A stretch of 64,000 nt of DNA from an uncultured Oscillospiraceae bacterium (GTDB taxonomy: Bacteria; Bacillota; Clostridia; Oscillospirales; Acutalibacteraceae), in the NCBI GenBank assembly GCA_905192745.1, contig CAJJLZ010000009.1, forward strand, positions 11,693-75,692, read 5' to 3'. Below, in pieces: positions 1 through 8,408 of the stretch (position 1 is its first letter; the number at the start of each line of letters is the position of its first letter). Both the position numbers and the translations under genes were made by a program. The notes under the pieces were generated by a model. It had not been told where the DNA came from and did no database searches. It worked only from the letters and a program-made list of their open reading frames with translations.

Positions 1-247
1 TGTCCGGATGGACGGGGTTGCCGTGGCAGGACAGCGCGCTGATGGTCAGTTCATTTTTTGCCAGAAGCTCCTTCAGGGCGTTCAGCTTGCTTTCGTCGTT
101 CAGGCAGTCGGCCACCCCGACATGGCAGTCAACCGTATACCCGCCGGTGCCGAGTTCCACCTGCTCCACCCCGAGGGAGTGAAGATACGCGAACGCCTGA
201 TCGGCGGGGATCCCCTGCAGCGGAACGGTTAAAACACTGAGTTTCAT
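1..247 (-). CDS. Sugar phosphate isomerase/epimerase, TIM barrel (partial, 3' end outside window)
   Basis: The minus strand reads an open frame from an ATG at 247 to the window edge, giving 82 residues of the N-terminus (starts MKLSVLTVPLQGIPADQAF). The frame has the early beta-strand pattern of AP-endonuclease-2/xylose-isomerase-like TIM barrels, with a 'GVEQVELGTGGY' segment and an 'ALSCHGNPVHPD' segment, the latter typical of the metal-site strand in sugar phosphate isomerase/epimerases. An AAAGGA ribosome binding site lies about 8 bases upstream. The gene lies downstream of, and in the same direction as, an AraC regulator, which suggests a sugar-utilisation locus continuing outside the window. 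Substrate cannot be told from this fragment. Confidence 0.8.
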   Translation of the reverse strand, partial: MKLSVLTVPLQGIPADQAFAYLHSLGVEQVELGTGGYTVDCHVGVADCLNDESKLNALKELLAKNELTISALSCHGNPVHPD

Positions 248-341
248 AGTTCGGACAGTCCTTTCTTCTGTAACGATTTTCCAATAATAAAAATTCGCCG
301 TTCTCTATCGGATTATGCTGTTTATACTCTCAATTATAATA

Positions 342-380
342 AAAATCCACAGGAATTCAGCAACTATCCCTGCGGATTTT
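342..380 (-). terminator. Intrinsic terminator of the AraC-family gene
   Basis: Inverted repeat with arms AAAATCCGCAGG and CCTGTGGATTTT (read on the minus strand, one A-C mismatch), followed on the minus strand by a T-rich run. It sits just past the stop codon at 386 and separates the regulator from the isomerase gene. Confidence 0.6.
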
Positions 381-385
381 CTAAA

Positions 386-1309
386 CTATTTTTCACTTTC
401 CGCTTTCTGCAGACGAACTTCTCCGTCCTCTGTCCGGCGGTAGGAGGCGGGAGTCCGTCCGGTTACCCGGCGGAACGCCTTGTAAAAATTTGTACCGTTG
501 TTGAATCCGCAGGCCATGGCGATTTCGGTGAGATTCTGAGGCGTGGTGTGAATCAGCTCAATCGCCCGCTGCACCCGTTTGCGCACAATGTATTCCACCG
601 GCGATACCCCGTTGAAGCGTTTGAACAGGGTGGAAAAATACGCCGGGCTGACATGGACGATATCCGCCAGATCGGCCAGCCGCAGGTCGCCGTCCAGATG
701 CTCGTCGATGTAATGGAGAACCGTGTTCAGCTGCGTGATATCCCGCTCTGAAAGGGGTTTCCCGGCCTTGTTCGGGTCGATATAGTCGTAATTCCGGATG
801 ATCTCGGCAAAAATCGTCTGCAGCTTGATTTTTATCATCAGTTCATAACAGAGCCGTTTTTCCTCGAATTCCCGCCGGATTTCCTGAAACAGGGAGAAAA
901 TGTACGGCGTGGCCGGATTTTCCCGGTCCAGCACGTTGGAAAAATGTTCCCCCCGCTCAAAAAACACCAGCAGAAAATTGTAATCCATATCATTGGAAAG
1001 GGAGTTCCAGATGAACGACGGGTCGAAATGGATAACCAGATGCTTCAGAATTTTTCCGCCGGGGATAACCAGCTCATGGGGATCGGTGTTGCTCAGCAGA
1101 ACGATGTCTCCCGGCTGAAGGACGTATGCCCGGGACCCGACGCGGTATTCCCCTTCGCCTTCCAGAACGCAGGAGATTTCCAGCTCGTGATGGCTGTGCG
1201 GGCCGGGATGGTAGGGGCCGATCACATGGTGTTCGTCAAAGCTGATCAGCAGGTTGCCGTTCTTATCATGCAGAAGATATCTTGCCGCGCACCGCAGTTC
1301 GTTTTCCAT
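386..1309 (-). CDS. AraC-family transcriptional regulator with N-terminal cupin domain
   Basis: A 307-residue protein of the usual AraC length. Residues about 25-95 form a cupin sensor ('GPYHPGPHSHHELEISCVL', then 'LQPGDIVLLSNTDPHEL'), typical of ligand-binding AraC proteins. The C-terminal ~100 residues hold two helix-turn-helix motifs: 'RLADLADIVHVSPAYFSTLF', and 'LTEIAMACGFNNGTNFYKAF' followed by the conserved GRTPASYRR. A longer frame extends upstream to 1585, but the ATG at 1309 has a full AAAGGAGG site 7-8 bases upstream and a consensus promoter just beyond it, so the shorter form is preferred. It is upstream of and co-oriented with the isomerase gene at 1-247 and probably controls that sugar locus (inference). 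Confidence 0.9.
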   Translation of the reverse strand: MENELRCAARYLLHDKNGNLLISFDEHHVIGPYHPGPHSHHELEISCVLEGEGEYRVGSRAYVLQPGDIVLLSNTDPHELVIPGGKILKHLVIHFDPSFIWNSLSNDMDYNFLLVFFERGEHFSNVLDRENPATPYIFSLFQEIRREFEEKRLCYELMIKIKLQTIFAEIIRNYDYIDPNKAGKPLSERDITQLNTVLHYIDEHLDGDLRLADLADIVHVSPAYFSTLFKRFNGVSPVEYIVRKRVQRAIELIHTTPQNLTEIAMACGFNNGTNFYKAFRRVTGRTPASYRRTEDGEVRLQKAESEK

Positions 1310-1337
1310 CAAAGGATCCCTCCTTTCGGATGCTTTG

Positions 1338-1366
1338 AGTATACCGTGACGGAATCCGATTGTCAA
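1338..1366 (-). promoter_or_regulatory. Sigma-A type promoter of the AraC-family gene
   Basis: On the minus strand TTGACA (1361-1366) is followed after exactly 17 bases by TATACT (1338-1343), about 30 bases upstream of the ATG at 1309. Confidence 0.8.
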
Positions 1367-1489
1367 TGAAGCCGCCCAAAAAAGCGGGGACCTTTTACAG
1401 GGGACGGGCATAGGCTGGAGCAGGGGAGAGGTCCGCCCCTTTTCCGGAGCGGCATACCAGCGAATCGATTCAGAAAGGAAGAAATACCT

Positions 1490-1981
1490 ATGTTTCCAGC
1501 AGCCCAAAGCCTGCGGGGATTTGCCCGCCTTATCCTGAATACCCAGCCCGCCGCCCGCGCTTCCGTGCGGGGAGACGCCGCTCATCGCGGCTTACACGGA
1601 GCGGTCAATTTTTATCCGGCGGCCGGAGGAACTCTGGTAGCCGCAGAACTGTACGGCCTGCCAGCGAAAACGTCGGACGGCGTTTTTGGCTTCCATATCC
1701 ACGAAGGAACCGCCTGCCGGGGTACGGCGGACGATCCCTTTGCCGAAACCGGCGGACATTTCAATCCCGCCGGCCAGAGGCATCCCTATCACGCGGGGGA
1801 TATGCCCCCGCTGTTCGGCAGCGATGGATACGCCTATCTCTCCTTCTTCACCAACCGCTTTACGCCGGAGGAAATCGTCGGCCGGACGGTGGTCGTCCAT
1901 GGTCATCCGGATGATTTTACCACCCAGCCGTCCGGCGGGTCGGGACCGAAAATTGCCTGCGGAGAAATCCGGAGAGGGTAG
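1490..1981 (+). CDS. Cu/Zn superoxide dismutase family protein, no export signal
   Basis: A 163-residue protein with the copper/zinc SOD signatures in order: 'FGFHIHEG' (two copper His), a Cys, 'GGHFNP' (bridging His), 'RHPYHAGDMPP' (zinc His, His and Asp), 'VVVHGHPDDF' (copper His) and 'KIACGEI' (second disulfide Cys). The zinc loop is very short and the position of the active-site Arg in eukaryotic SOD1 appears to be Lys. Unlike most bacterial SodC there is no recognisable signal peptide. An AGAAAGGAAG site precedes the ATG. Family membership is firm; catalytic activity is unproven. The neighbours (AraC regulator, divergent, and a wall-anchored hydrolase) give no functional clue. Confidence 0.82.
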   Translation: MFPAAQSLRGFARLILNTQPAARASVRGDAAHRGLHGAVNFYPAAGGTLVAAELYGLPAKTSDGVFGFHIHEGTACRGTADDPFAETGGHFNPAGQRHPYHAGDMPPLFGSDGYAYLSFFTNRFTPEEIVGRTVVVHGHPDDFTTQPSGGSGPKIACGEIRRG

Positions 1982-2223
1982 AATCGGATACAAGCCTAAA
2001 ACTTACAGAAAGATTGTTAAAAATATAAACAACTTTTCCAAAACATGCTTGAGAGCACCCAAAATTCAAACCAATACAAGGGAAACAAAGGATGGTATTC
2101 TTTAGAGGAAAGCTCGAGCGGACATTGTAAAATGACAGAATGGAAAGGTATCCGGCGCATTGCGTATCGGCTGTATCGATCCGATCAGGATGTGCCGGCT
2201 GTCGGTGAAAGGATGGAGTTGTA

Positions 2224-4341
2224 ATGAAACTATCGAAGGTTCTTTCCGGAATTCTGACCGTCGTCCTCTCCGCAGTGTGTGTCGGCGGGATGGCCCCTTC
2301 CTCCGCCGTTCTGGCGGAGGATCCCCTTGCGGAGCCGCCTTTTACGGAAGAAAAGCTGGAATTTACCGCTTCCAATGGGCAGACCCTGGCTTATTATCTG
2401 GTTAAACCCAGAAATTTTGACGCGGACAGCAGCTATCCGCTGGTGGTCTATCTGCACGGCGTGGGCGGAGACACCGATACCAGCGGCTATGAAGCGCTGA
2501 AAAAACAGCTTTTCAGCCGCGGCCTGAACTGCGTGTTTCTCGCGCCTCTGGCCGACTGGAACGGCGGACAGACCTGGATCGACTATGCGGAGGTGCTGGC
2601 TCAAATACCTCCCTGCGGTACCTATGATCAGTCGTCTCTTTCGATCACCCCTGCGCTGCTGGCCGCCAAGGAGCTGATCGAAAGCACCAAAACCGCCTGC
2701 CATACCGACCCGGCCCGCAGCTATGTGCTGGGCGTCTCCATGGGGGGATACGGCACTTGGGATCTTGTCACCCGGTATCCCGATCTGATGACGGCGGCCG
2801 TTCCCATCTGCGGCGGCTGTGACCCCACGACGGCGTTCAGGGTGAAGGATCTCCCGATCTGGATGTTCCACGGCACCGAAGACGCCGCTGTGGAGGTTTC
2901 CTGTTCGCAGGAAATGACCGCGGCGCTGATCGAAGCCGGCAGCGGTGTTGTAAAATATACGGAATATGACGGTCTGGATCACGGCATCTGGTTTAAGGTT
3001 TTTGAGGAACCGGAAATGCTGCCTTGGCTCTTCGCGCAGGGAACCGGCATTCGGGATGATTACGCCGATCTGAGCAAGACCGGAGCCGCCCAAAACGTGA
3101 CCGTCGAAACCGGCCGGGTTTTCGGGGATACCACCGTTAACTGCTTGGTTCGGGGAACGGGCGAGGGCAGCGTCGCTTACACGGCGGAGGGGGAAAACAC
3201 CATCGCCGACGCCCGCCTGCGGCTGACCCTGATGTATGACGACGTGGCGTATTACATGGCGGTCAAGGGCTATGCCTCCATCAACGATCTGATCCGGCTG
3301 GAGGTGCGGAGCGGCGCGGAGAGCGCGTGGACGCCCGTTTCCCTCACCATGAGCAAGCCCGTAACGCTGGGGCTGGTTGCCGGCGGCGCCTATACCTATT
3401 CTTCGGTTTTGCTGACGCCGGAAACCGCGCTGCCCGAAGGCGTGACGGCGGTGCGCTATGTTTTTTCCGAAGATTACACGAATTGGTATATGATGGCCAG
3501 CGGCGCGGAAATCCTTTATCGGCCGGTGGAATCCGTAGTGGAGTGGGTCGAGCCGGAGCCGGACAACACCGACACATGGGACGGCGTTACCATGACGGAA
3601 GGCTGGAACGGCGTGGATGATTTCGACGACCTTTCCCACACCGTGGACAGCAGCAATGTGAAGACGCTGAGCGATCCCTATGTGAAACAGACGGTAGTCG
3701 CCAAGGAAGGCCACGGCCCGGTCGGGTATTTCCGTTATGCGCAGAAAAACTGCTATATCACCGATCTGACCCTGTATGCCTCGCTGATTGAAGGCTTCCT
3801 GCCCGAAGAGGTCGGCGAGTGGCTGACGGTTTCCGTCCGGGTGGAAGGCTCGGACAAGGATACCCCCATCGCTATGAGCAAAACGGCGGGAACGCTGCTG
3901 TATGAAAATGCCGTTCCCGCGTATAACTACTATTCTTCGGTCATTACGCCGGCCGCGCCTCTTCCGGACAAGGTGATTTCCGTGAAGATTGAACTCGGAG
4001 CCAGCTACATCAACTACACCATGTATATGGATAAGGCCGAACTCACCTTCGAACCCATTTCCTCCGCTCCTTCCGCCTCTTCTACAGAATCGTCGGAGAC
4101 TACAGAGGCGTCGGCCACGGAGACAACCTCTACGGAGACGTCGGCTACGAAGCCGTCCGGGAATCCGGATACGACTTCCCCGACGACCCGGGAGACGGAG
4201 GCCGCAGCGCCCGTTACCACGCAGCCGGCGGAGCAGCCGCCGAAAACCGGCGACGCCCCGGCTGTTGGCGGCTTGCTGCTGGCGGCAATTTCCGGCACGG
4301 CGGCGGTGCTTTGCCTGCGCCGCCGGAAAGCGGAGGGCTGA
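2224..4341 (+). CDS. Secreted, wall-anchored alpha/beta-hydrolase (esterase/PHB-depolymerase-like)
   Basis: A 705-residue protein. Residues 1-31 are a Sec signal peptide ending in AVLA. Residues about 43-275 are an alpha/beta-hydrolase of the prolyl-oligopeptidase/depolymerase type: 'VVYLHGVGG' oxyanion region, nucleophile elbow GVSMGGYG (Ser172), a likely Asp220 in 'WMFHGTEDA' and His253 in 'GLDHGIW'. Two similar beta-rich repeats follow (about 300-440 and 480-615; both contain 'YSSV' and 'TPA/E..LP' segments), suggesting carbohydrate- or surface-binding modules. A Thr/Ser/Glu-rich linker (about 625-675) leads to PPKTGD, a hydrophobic helix and RRRK, a sortase sorting signal variant. The protein is therefore probably displayed on the cell wall and acts on an extracellular ester or peptide; substrate unknown. 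The ATG at 2224 is chosen because the signal peptide starts there. Confidence 0.82.
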   Translation: MKLSKVLSGILTVVLSAVCVGGMAPSSAVLAEDPLAEPPFTEEKLEFTASNGQTLAYYLVKPRNFDADSSYPLVVYLHGVGGDTDTSGYEALKKQLFSRGLNCVFLAPLADWNGGQTWIDYAEVLAQIPPCGTYDQSSLSITPALLAAKELIESTKTACHTDPARSYVLGVSMGGYGTWDLVTRYPDLMTAAVPICGGCDPTTAFRVKDLPIWMFHGTEDAAVEVSCSQEMTAALIEAGSGVVKYTEYDGLDHGIWFKVFEEPEMLPWLFAQGTGIRDDYADLSKTGAAQNVTVETGRVFGDTTVNCLVRGTGEGSVAYTAEGENTIADARLRLTLMYDDVAYYMAVKGYASINDLIRLEVRSGAESAWTPVSLTMSKPVTLGLVAGGAYTYSSVLLTPETALPEGVTAVRYVFSEDYTNWYMMASGAEILYRPVESVVEWVEPEPDNTDTWDGVTMTEGWNGVDDFDDLSHTVDSSNVKTLSDPYVKQTVVAKEGHGPVGYFRYAQKNCYITDLTLYASLIEGFLPEEVGEWLTVSVRVEGSDKDTPIAMSKTAGTLLYENAVPAYNYYSSVITPAAPLPDKVISVKIELGASYINYTMYMDKAELTFEPISSAPSASSTESSETTEASATETTSTETSATKPSGNPDTTSPTTRETEAAAPVTTQPAEQPPKTGDAPAVGGLLLAAISGTAAVLCLRRRKAEG

Positions 4342-4386
4342 TGTCTGCGGCATATCACAGCGTAAGCGGCAATAAAGACAATAATA

Positions 4387-4430
4387 GAGCCGAAGGGAGA
4401 GGACATTTCGTCCTCTCCCTTCGGCTCTTT
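4387..4430. terminator. Bidirectional terminator between the hydrolase and pyk
   Basis: An 18-bp perfect stem (arms 4387-4404 and 4410-4427, 5-base loop) lies between convergent genes, with short T runs on both sides. Confidence 0.75.
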
Positions 4431-4448
4431 CCTGCGAATGCAGCGCGC

Positions 4449-6197
4449 TTATTTCCGGCTGTCTCCGATCATCACCACGCCGCGCTCGGCGTCGAGGGTA
4501 ACGGTGGTGCCGCTTTTCAGGATGCTGGTCGCGCCCTGCGCGCCTACCAGCACCGGCTTATCCAGCGCCATGCCGACGATGGCGGCGTGGCTGTTCATAC
4601 CGGGCTGCTCCGTCACGATGCCGGAGGCTTCCTTCAACAGATGGAGGATGTTGTTGCTGGTCTGCGGGATCACCAGAATATCCCCCGCCCGGAAATTTTC
4701 TCTGGCCTCTTCCTCATCCCGGGCGACGCAGAGGTTGCCGCAGGCGCTCGTGCCTGCCGCGCCTTTGCCCTGCACCAGAATGTTGCCCACCAGATGCACC
4801 TTCAGCAGGTTGGTGGTACCGGAAATGCCCAGCGGCGCGCCGGCGGTGATTACCACCAGATCCCCGCTTTCCAGCAGTCCCGCCTCAACGGCGCGCTGCA
4901 CGGCATGATCGAACAGCTCGTCCATCGTGGCCTTCAGGTCGCCCAGAATCGGGATGACGCCCCAAGACAGGTTCATCTGCCGCTGATAGGTGGGGTCGAT
5001 GGTGCAGCAGATGATGGGGCAGGCGGGGCGGTATTTGGAGATCATCCGTGCCGTGGTGCCGGATTTGGAAATGGTCAGAATGGCGCGTGCGCCGAGATCG
5101 TGCGCCGTGGTTACCGTCGCGTGGGAAATCGCGTTGGTGACGTTGGGCAGCTCCTCCAGTTCCCGGGTGGTGAAGCGTTTTTTGTAGTTGATATCCTTTT
5201 CGGTGCGGCAGGCAATCCGTGCCATGGTTTTCAGCGCTTCCACCGGATAGGCGCCCGCGGCGGTTTCGCCGGAAAGCATGATGGCGCTGGTGCCGTCGTA
5301 AATGGCGTTGGCCACGTCGGTGGTTTCCGCCCGGGTGGGGCGGGGATTTTTCATCATGGAGTCCAGCATCTGGGTGGCGGTAATCACCTGCAGGCCGGCG
5401 TTGTATCCCTTGTGGATCAGCATTTTCTGAATGCTCGGGATTTCTTCCAGCGCGATTTCAACCCCCATATCGCCGCGGGCGACCATGATGCCGTCCGAAA
5501 CTTTGAGGATATCGTCGATCTCCGCCACGCCTTCCGCGTTCTCGATCTTCGCAATGATACGAATGGTGTGGTTGCCGTTGCGTTCCAGCTCCTGCCGGAT
5601 CTGGAGCACGTCGTCCGCCCGGCGGGTGAAGGAAGCGGCGATAAACTCAGCTTCCACTTCGCAGGCAAAACGGATATCGTCCCGGTCCCGTTCGCTCATG
5701 AACGGCATGGAGAGCTGGGCGCCGGGCACGTTGATTCCCTTGTTGGAGGAAACCGTACCCCCGTTGATCACGGTGCAGTGGATTTCCGTCGCCGTGGTTT
5801 TTTCCACCCGCAGTTCGATCAGACCGTCGTCGATCAGGATAATGCCTCCCGGCTTCACGTCGTTCGGCAGACCGGCAAAGCTAACCGAGGCCATTTTTTT
5901 CGAACCGTCAACCGTTTTGGTGGTCAGAATAAAGGAATCGCCCGCCGCGAGTTCCACCTTTTCCGGAAAAGTCCCCAGCCGGATTTCCGGTCCCTTGGTG
6001 TCGATCAGAATGGCGATGGGAAGATGCAATTCCTCGCGGAGCTTCTTGATCTGGTTGATCCGTACCAGTTGGTGAGCATGGTCCTGATGGGACATGTTGA
6101 TACGGGCAACGTCCATGCCGGAGAGCATCAGCTCCCGCAGGACGGCCGGATCGTCGGTGGAGGGGCCGAGCGTACAGATGATTTTTGTTTTTCTCAT
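4449..6197 (-). CDS. pyk: Pyruvate kinase with C-terminal PEP-utilising extension
   Basis: Makes pyruvate and ATP from phosphoenolpyruvate and ADP in the last step of glycolysis. The 582-residue frame starts MRKTKIICTLGPSTDD and carries the family motifs: 'ARINMSHQDH', 'ILIDTKGPEIRLG', the active-site 'IIAKIENAEGVAEIDDIL', 'VARGDMGVEI', 'TATQMLDSMMKNPRPTRAE' and 'ILTISKSGTTARMISKYRP'. After about residue 475 it continues with a phosphohistidine-like swivelling domain ('ILVIPQTSN', 'GIVTEQPGMNSHAAIVGMAL'), the extra C-terminal sequence typical of Bacillus/Clostridium pyruvate kinases. The gene stands alone on the minus strand. Confidence 0.97.
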   Translation of the reverse strand: MRKTKIICTLGPSTDDPAVLRELMLSGMDVARINMSHQDHAHQLVRINQIKKLREELHLPIAILIDTKGPEIRLGTFPEKVELAAGDSFILTTKTVDGSKKMASVSFAGLPNDVKPGGIILIDDGLIELRVEKTTATEIHCTVINGGTVSSNKGINVPGAQLSMPFMSERDRDDIRFACEVEAEFIAASFTRRADDVLQIRQELERNGNHTIRIIAKIENAEGVAEIDDILKVSDGIMVARGDMGVEIALEEIPSIQKMLIHKGYNAGLQVITATQMLDSMMKNPRPTRAETTDVANAIYDGTSAIMLSGETAAGAYPVEALKTMARIACRTEKDINYKKRFTTRELEELPNVTNAISHATVTTAHDLGARAILTISKSGTTARMISKYRPACPIICCTIDPTYQRQMNLSWGVIPILGDLKATMDELFDHAVQRAVEAGLLESGDLVVITAGAPLGISGTTNLLKVHLVGNILVQGKGAAGTSACGNLCVARDEEEARENFRAGDILVIPQTSNNILHLLKEASGIVTEQPGMNSHAAIVGMALDKPVLVGAQGATSILKSGTTVTLDAERGVVMIGDSRK

Positions 6198-6337
6198 GGC
6201 GGAAAAATCAACCCTTTCCCGAAAATTTCCAATCGTTTCAACCGATGTGCCGACGGCTTTATCATGGACGGCACAGGCGGAATATATAAGCGCAAAGGGG
6301 AAAGGTACTCACAATTTTCAAACTTTCCCTAGTATGC

Positions 6338-6346
6338 AGTATACCA
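6338..6346 (-). promoter_or_regulatory. Extended -10 element, candidate pyk promoter
   Basis: Minus strand reads TGGTATACT. No good -35 hexamer is visible 17 bases upstream, which fits an extended -10 promoter. The resulting leader would be about 135 bases. Confidence 0.45.
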
Positions 6347-6516
6347 TGAAAAAATTCCAAAAAAAAGAAAAAAAGGCCGGGATTTTTGCCTTTGGAGAAA
6401 TTTCTGGTATTAACAATAAAAAGGGGATACGGTGTGATCGCTTTTCGGGGCTTCTGCCTTTTTACCCTCTGAATTTTTTGTTTCGCCTTTCCGCGGGAAA
6501 ATAGAGACGGAAGCCG

Positions 6517-6545
6517 TTGCATTTACCGGAAAATCCGTGTAAAAT
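6517..6545 (+). promoter_or_regulatory. Candidate promoter of the M15 peptidase gene
   Basis: TTGCAT (6517-6522), a 17-base spacer, then TAAAAT (6540-6545). The transcript would begin near 6552 and include the 6590-6644 stem-loop. Confidence 0.5.
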
Positions 6546-6665
6546 AAGTTGTCTGAATTGTCTGAGGATCCCTGCGAACAGCCTTGGTTCGTTCGGTTTC
6601 CGCTGCGATACAAACCGCCTCTCTGAATGGGGCAAAACCGAACGGAACGGAAAGGACGAAAAACG

Positions 6666-7604
6666 ATGAGCGATCAATCCAACCGACAGAAAGAGAACAT
6701 CCCCTACGGTGAGTCCGCCCGGAAACCATCCCGGCACCGGAAGCGCCGCCGGAACCGTCGTCTGCTTCTGGTAATCGGCCTGCTGCTGGCGCTTGCCGCG
6801 GCGCTCTGGGTACTCTTTTCTCTTTTCGGCGGGGTCACAATGAATTCGAACGGCGTCAGCCGCGCTTCGACCACGACCACGACTACAATTACCTCCGGTC
6901 CTTCGCAGGGCTCCGCGTCCGCTGTGACGACGGCCTCGCAGGGACAGGGGACGACCGTCCGCACGTCCGCCGACCTCCCGGCCACGACCACCAGGCCCGC
7001 GCCCGGCACGGGGAGTAAGACGTATATTCAGCCTTCCGGCGCGGCGTGGAACCTGATTCTGGTCAACGACTACAACGCCGTTCCCGCGGGGTACGAGCAG
7101 AATACCACGATGTCCAGCGTATCAGGCGGGCAGATGGATCAGCGGGCCGCCGAATCCTATCGGAAGATGCTGGCTGACGGCGCCGCTTACGATATACGGG
7201 GCGTATCCCTCTTCCGTCCGCAGTCCCTGCAGGAATCCCTGTTTAACCGGGAAGTGAACAAATGGAAAGGGCAGGGATATGGGCAGAAAGAGGCGGAGCA
7301 GAAGGCCAACACCATCGTTAAGCGCCCGGGCTACAGCGAGCATAATACCGGTCTGGCGGCCGATGTGGGCGGCAGCGGCAATTACAGCCTGAATCAGAAT
7401 TTTGAAAATACCGACGCCTACCGCTGGCTGATTGCCCACTGCGCGGATTACGGTTTTATCCTTCGGTTCCCGAAGGACAAGGAGGAAATCACCGGCGTGA
7501 TCTTTGAACCGTGGCATTACCGCTATGTCGGGACGGAGGCGGCGAAGGAAATCATGAGCCGCGGCCTTTGCCTTGAGGAATATCTGTATGAAAAGGGCCT
7601 GTAA
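6666..7604 (+). CDS. Membrane-anchored M15B D-alanyl-D-alanine carboxypeptidase (VanY-like)
   Basis: A 312-residue protein predicted to trim D-alanine from peptidoglycan stem peptides outside the membrane. It has an Arg/Lys-rich cytoplasmic start, one transmembrane helix (about residues 36-56), a Thr/Ser-rich linker (about 70-115) and a C-terminal VanY domain with the zinc and catalytic motifs SEHNTGLAADVG and EPWHYRYVG. The ATG at 6666 is preferred over an upstream ATG at 6627 because AAAGGA lies 7-8 bases before it. The 3' end overlaps the start of the BioY gene, so the two are probably co-transcribed. A second member of the family lies at 46537. Confidence 0.9.
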   Translation: MSDQSNRQKENIPYGESARKPSRHRKRRRNRRLLLVIGLLLALAAALWVLFSLFGGVTMNSNGVSRASTTTTTTITSGPSQGSASAVTTASQGQGTTVRTSADLPATTTRPAPGTGSKTYIQPSGAAWNLILVNDYNAVPAGYEQNTTMSSVSGGQMDQRAAESYRKMLADGAAYDIRGVSLFRPQSLQESLFNREVNKWKGQGYGQKEAEQKANTIVKRPGYSEHNTGLAADVGGSGNYSLNQNFENTDAYRWLIAHCADYGFILRFPKDKEEITGVIFEPWHYRYVGTEAAKEIMSRGLCLEEYLYEKGL

Positions 7605-8313
7605 GGAAGCACGGGAAAACGCGATGGGCGGGAAGGGCGGAACGGACGGCGGAACGCGCCGAAAGGATGCCCGCAGTGAAAAAAGAAGAACCCCCCCTTC
7701 CGGGGAAAAGGGGGCGCCGGTCTGGCGGCTGACGCTGGGGGCGCTGTATGCGGCGTTTTTCGCTCTGGCGGGGAATGTGCCGGTGCTTTCCGCGATCCAG
7801 CTCATTCCCGGCGTTCCCATTACCCTGCAGGTGTTTCTGGTGGCGATGATGGGACTGACCTTGGGACTGCGGGGCGGCCTGACCAGCCTCGGCGCGGTGT
7901 GGATTCTGACCTTCTGCGGCCTGCCGATGATGGCGGGCGGCCGGGGCGGTCCCGCGGTGTTTGCCGGGCCGACGGCAGGGTATGTGTTCGGCTGGTTTTT
8001 CATCGTACTGCTGACCGGCCTGTATGCCGACGGGCCGATGAAACGCCTGCTGCGAAAAAAATGGCGGGGAATGTCCATCCATCTGCCGGCGGCTTTTCTG
8101 GTCGGCATGGCGGGGGTGGGGATCGATTACCTCTGCGGTTCCCTGCTGCTGGCGGCGTTGGGCGGGAAGGCGCTGTCCGAAATTCCGGCGCTGCTGCTGT
8201 CCAATCTGGCGTTCCTGCCGGGGGATATGGTGAAAATCGGGCTGGCGGCTTTTCTGTCGCTGAGCCTGTTCGCCCTCCCGTATCTGCGCGGCCATCTTCC
8301 GGCGCAGGGATAA
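7588..8313 (+). CDS. bioY: BioY-type biotin ECF transporter substrate-binding subunit
   Basis: A 241-residue membrane protein. After a hydrophilic, basic N-terminal extension of about 45 residues comes a BioY domain: 'LTLGALYAAFFALAGNVPV', 'IPGVPITLQVFLVAMMGLTL', the glycine-rich 'GPTAGYVFGW', and 'FLPGDMVKIGLAAFLS' near the end. BioY proteins bind biotin and work with the shared ECF energising module, which is not encoded here. The chosen ATG (7588) has GAGGAA 7 bases upstream and overlaps the preceding gene; an in-frame ATG at 7624 is an alternative that would remove part of the unusual extension. No riboswitch or BirA operator is visible, consistent with translation from the upstream gene's message. 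Confidence 0.85.
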   Translation: MKRACKEARENAMGGKGGTDGGTRRKDARSEKRRTPPSGEKGAPVWRLTLGALYAAFFALAGNVPVLSAIQLIPGVPITLQVFLVAMMGLTLGLRGGLTSLGAVWILTFCGLPMMAGGRGGPAVFAGPTAGYVFGWFFIVLLTGLYADGPMKRLLRKKWRGMSIHLPAAFLVGMAGVGIDYLCGSLLLAALGGKALSEIPALLLSNLAFLPGDMVKIGLAAFLSLSLFALPYLRGHLPAQG

Positions 8314-8373
8314 GGGCTGCGGGGAACAGGGGACCGGCCGGCGTTCCCGCGTGAAAATTTGGGCGGGCGGGGG

Positions 8374-8402
8374 TTGACAGACCGGCCGCGTTCTGCTATA
8401 AT
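8374..8402 (+). promoter_or_regulatory. Consensus promoter of infC-rpmI-rplT
   Basis: Perfect TTGACA (8374-8379), 17-base spacer, perfect TATAAT (8397-8402). Transcription should start near 8409, giving a leader of about 180 bases before infC. Confidence 0.93.
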
Positions 8403-8408
8403 ACTCTG

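Larger units (their letters stand above)
6198..6665. other. Intergenic region between divergent pyk and M15 peptidase genes
   Basis: 468 bases without a convincing gene. It holds a probable extended -10 for pyk on the minus strand (TGG-TATACT, 6338-6346), a 17-base-spaced promoter for the + strand gene (6517-6545) and an inverted repeat with 10-bp perfect arms (6590-6599 and 6635-6644) that would form a leader stem-loop just upstream of the start codon at 6666. The stretch around 6350-6380 is A-rich and without visible structure. Confidence 0.55.

Noticed and set aside
1310..1585. N-terminal extension of the AraC-family protein
   Set aside because: The extension covers a perfect-spacing promoter and an AAAGGAGG site, so it is untranslated leader and upstream DNA.
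2230..4353. A 707-codon open frame antisense to the hydrolase
   Set aside because: Arg/Gly/His-rich shadow of a real gene with a signal peptide and sorting signal on the + strand.
7588..7700. Biotin riboswitch or BirA operator before bioY
   Set aside because: The gene starts inside the preceding one; no leader or BirA-like inverted repeat is visible.
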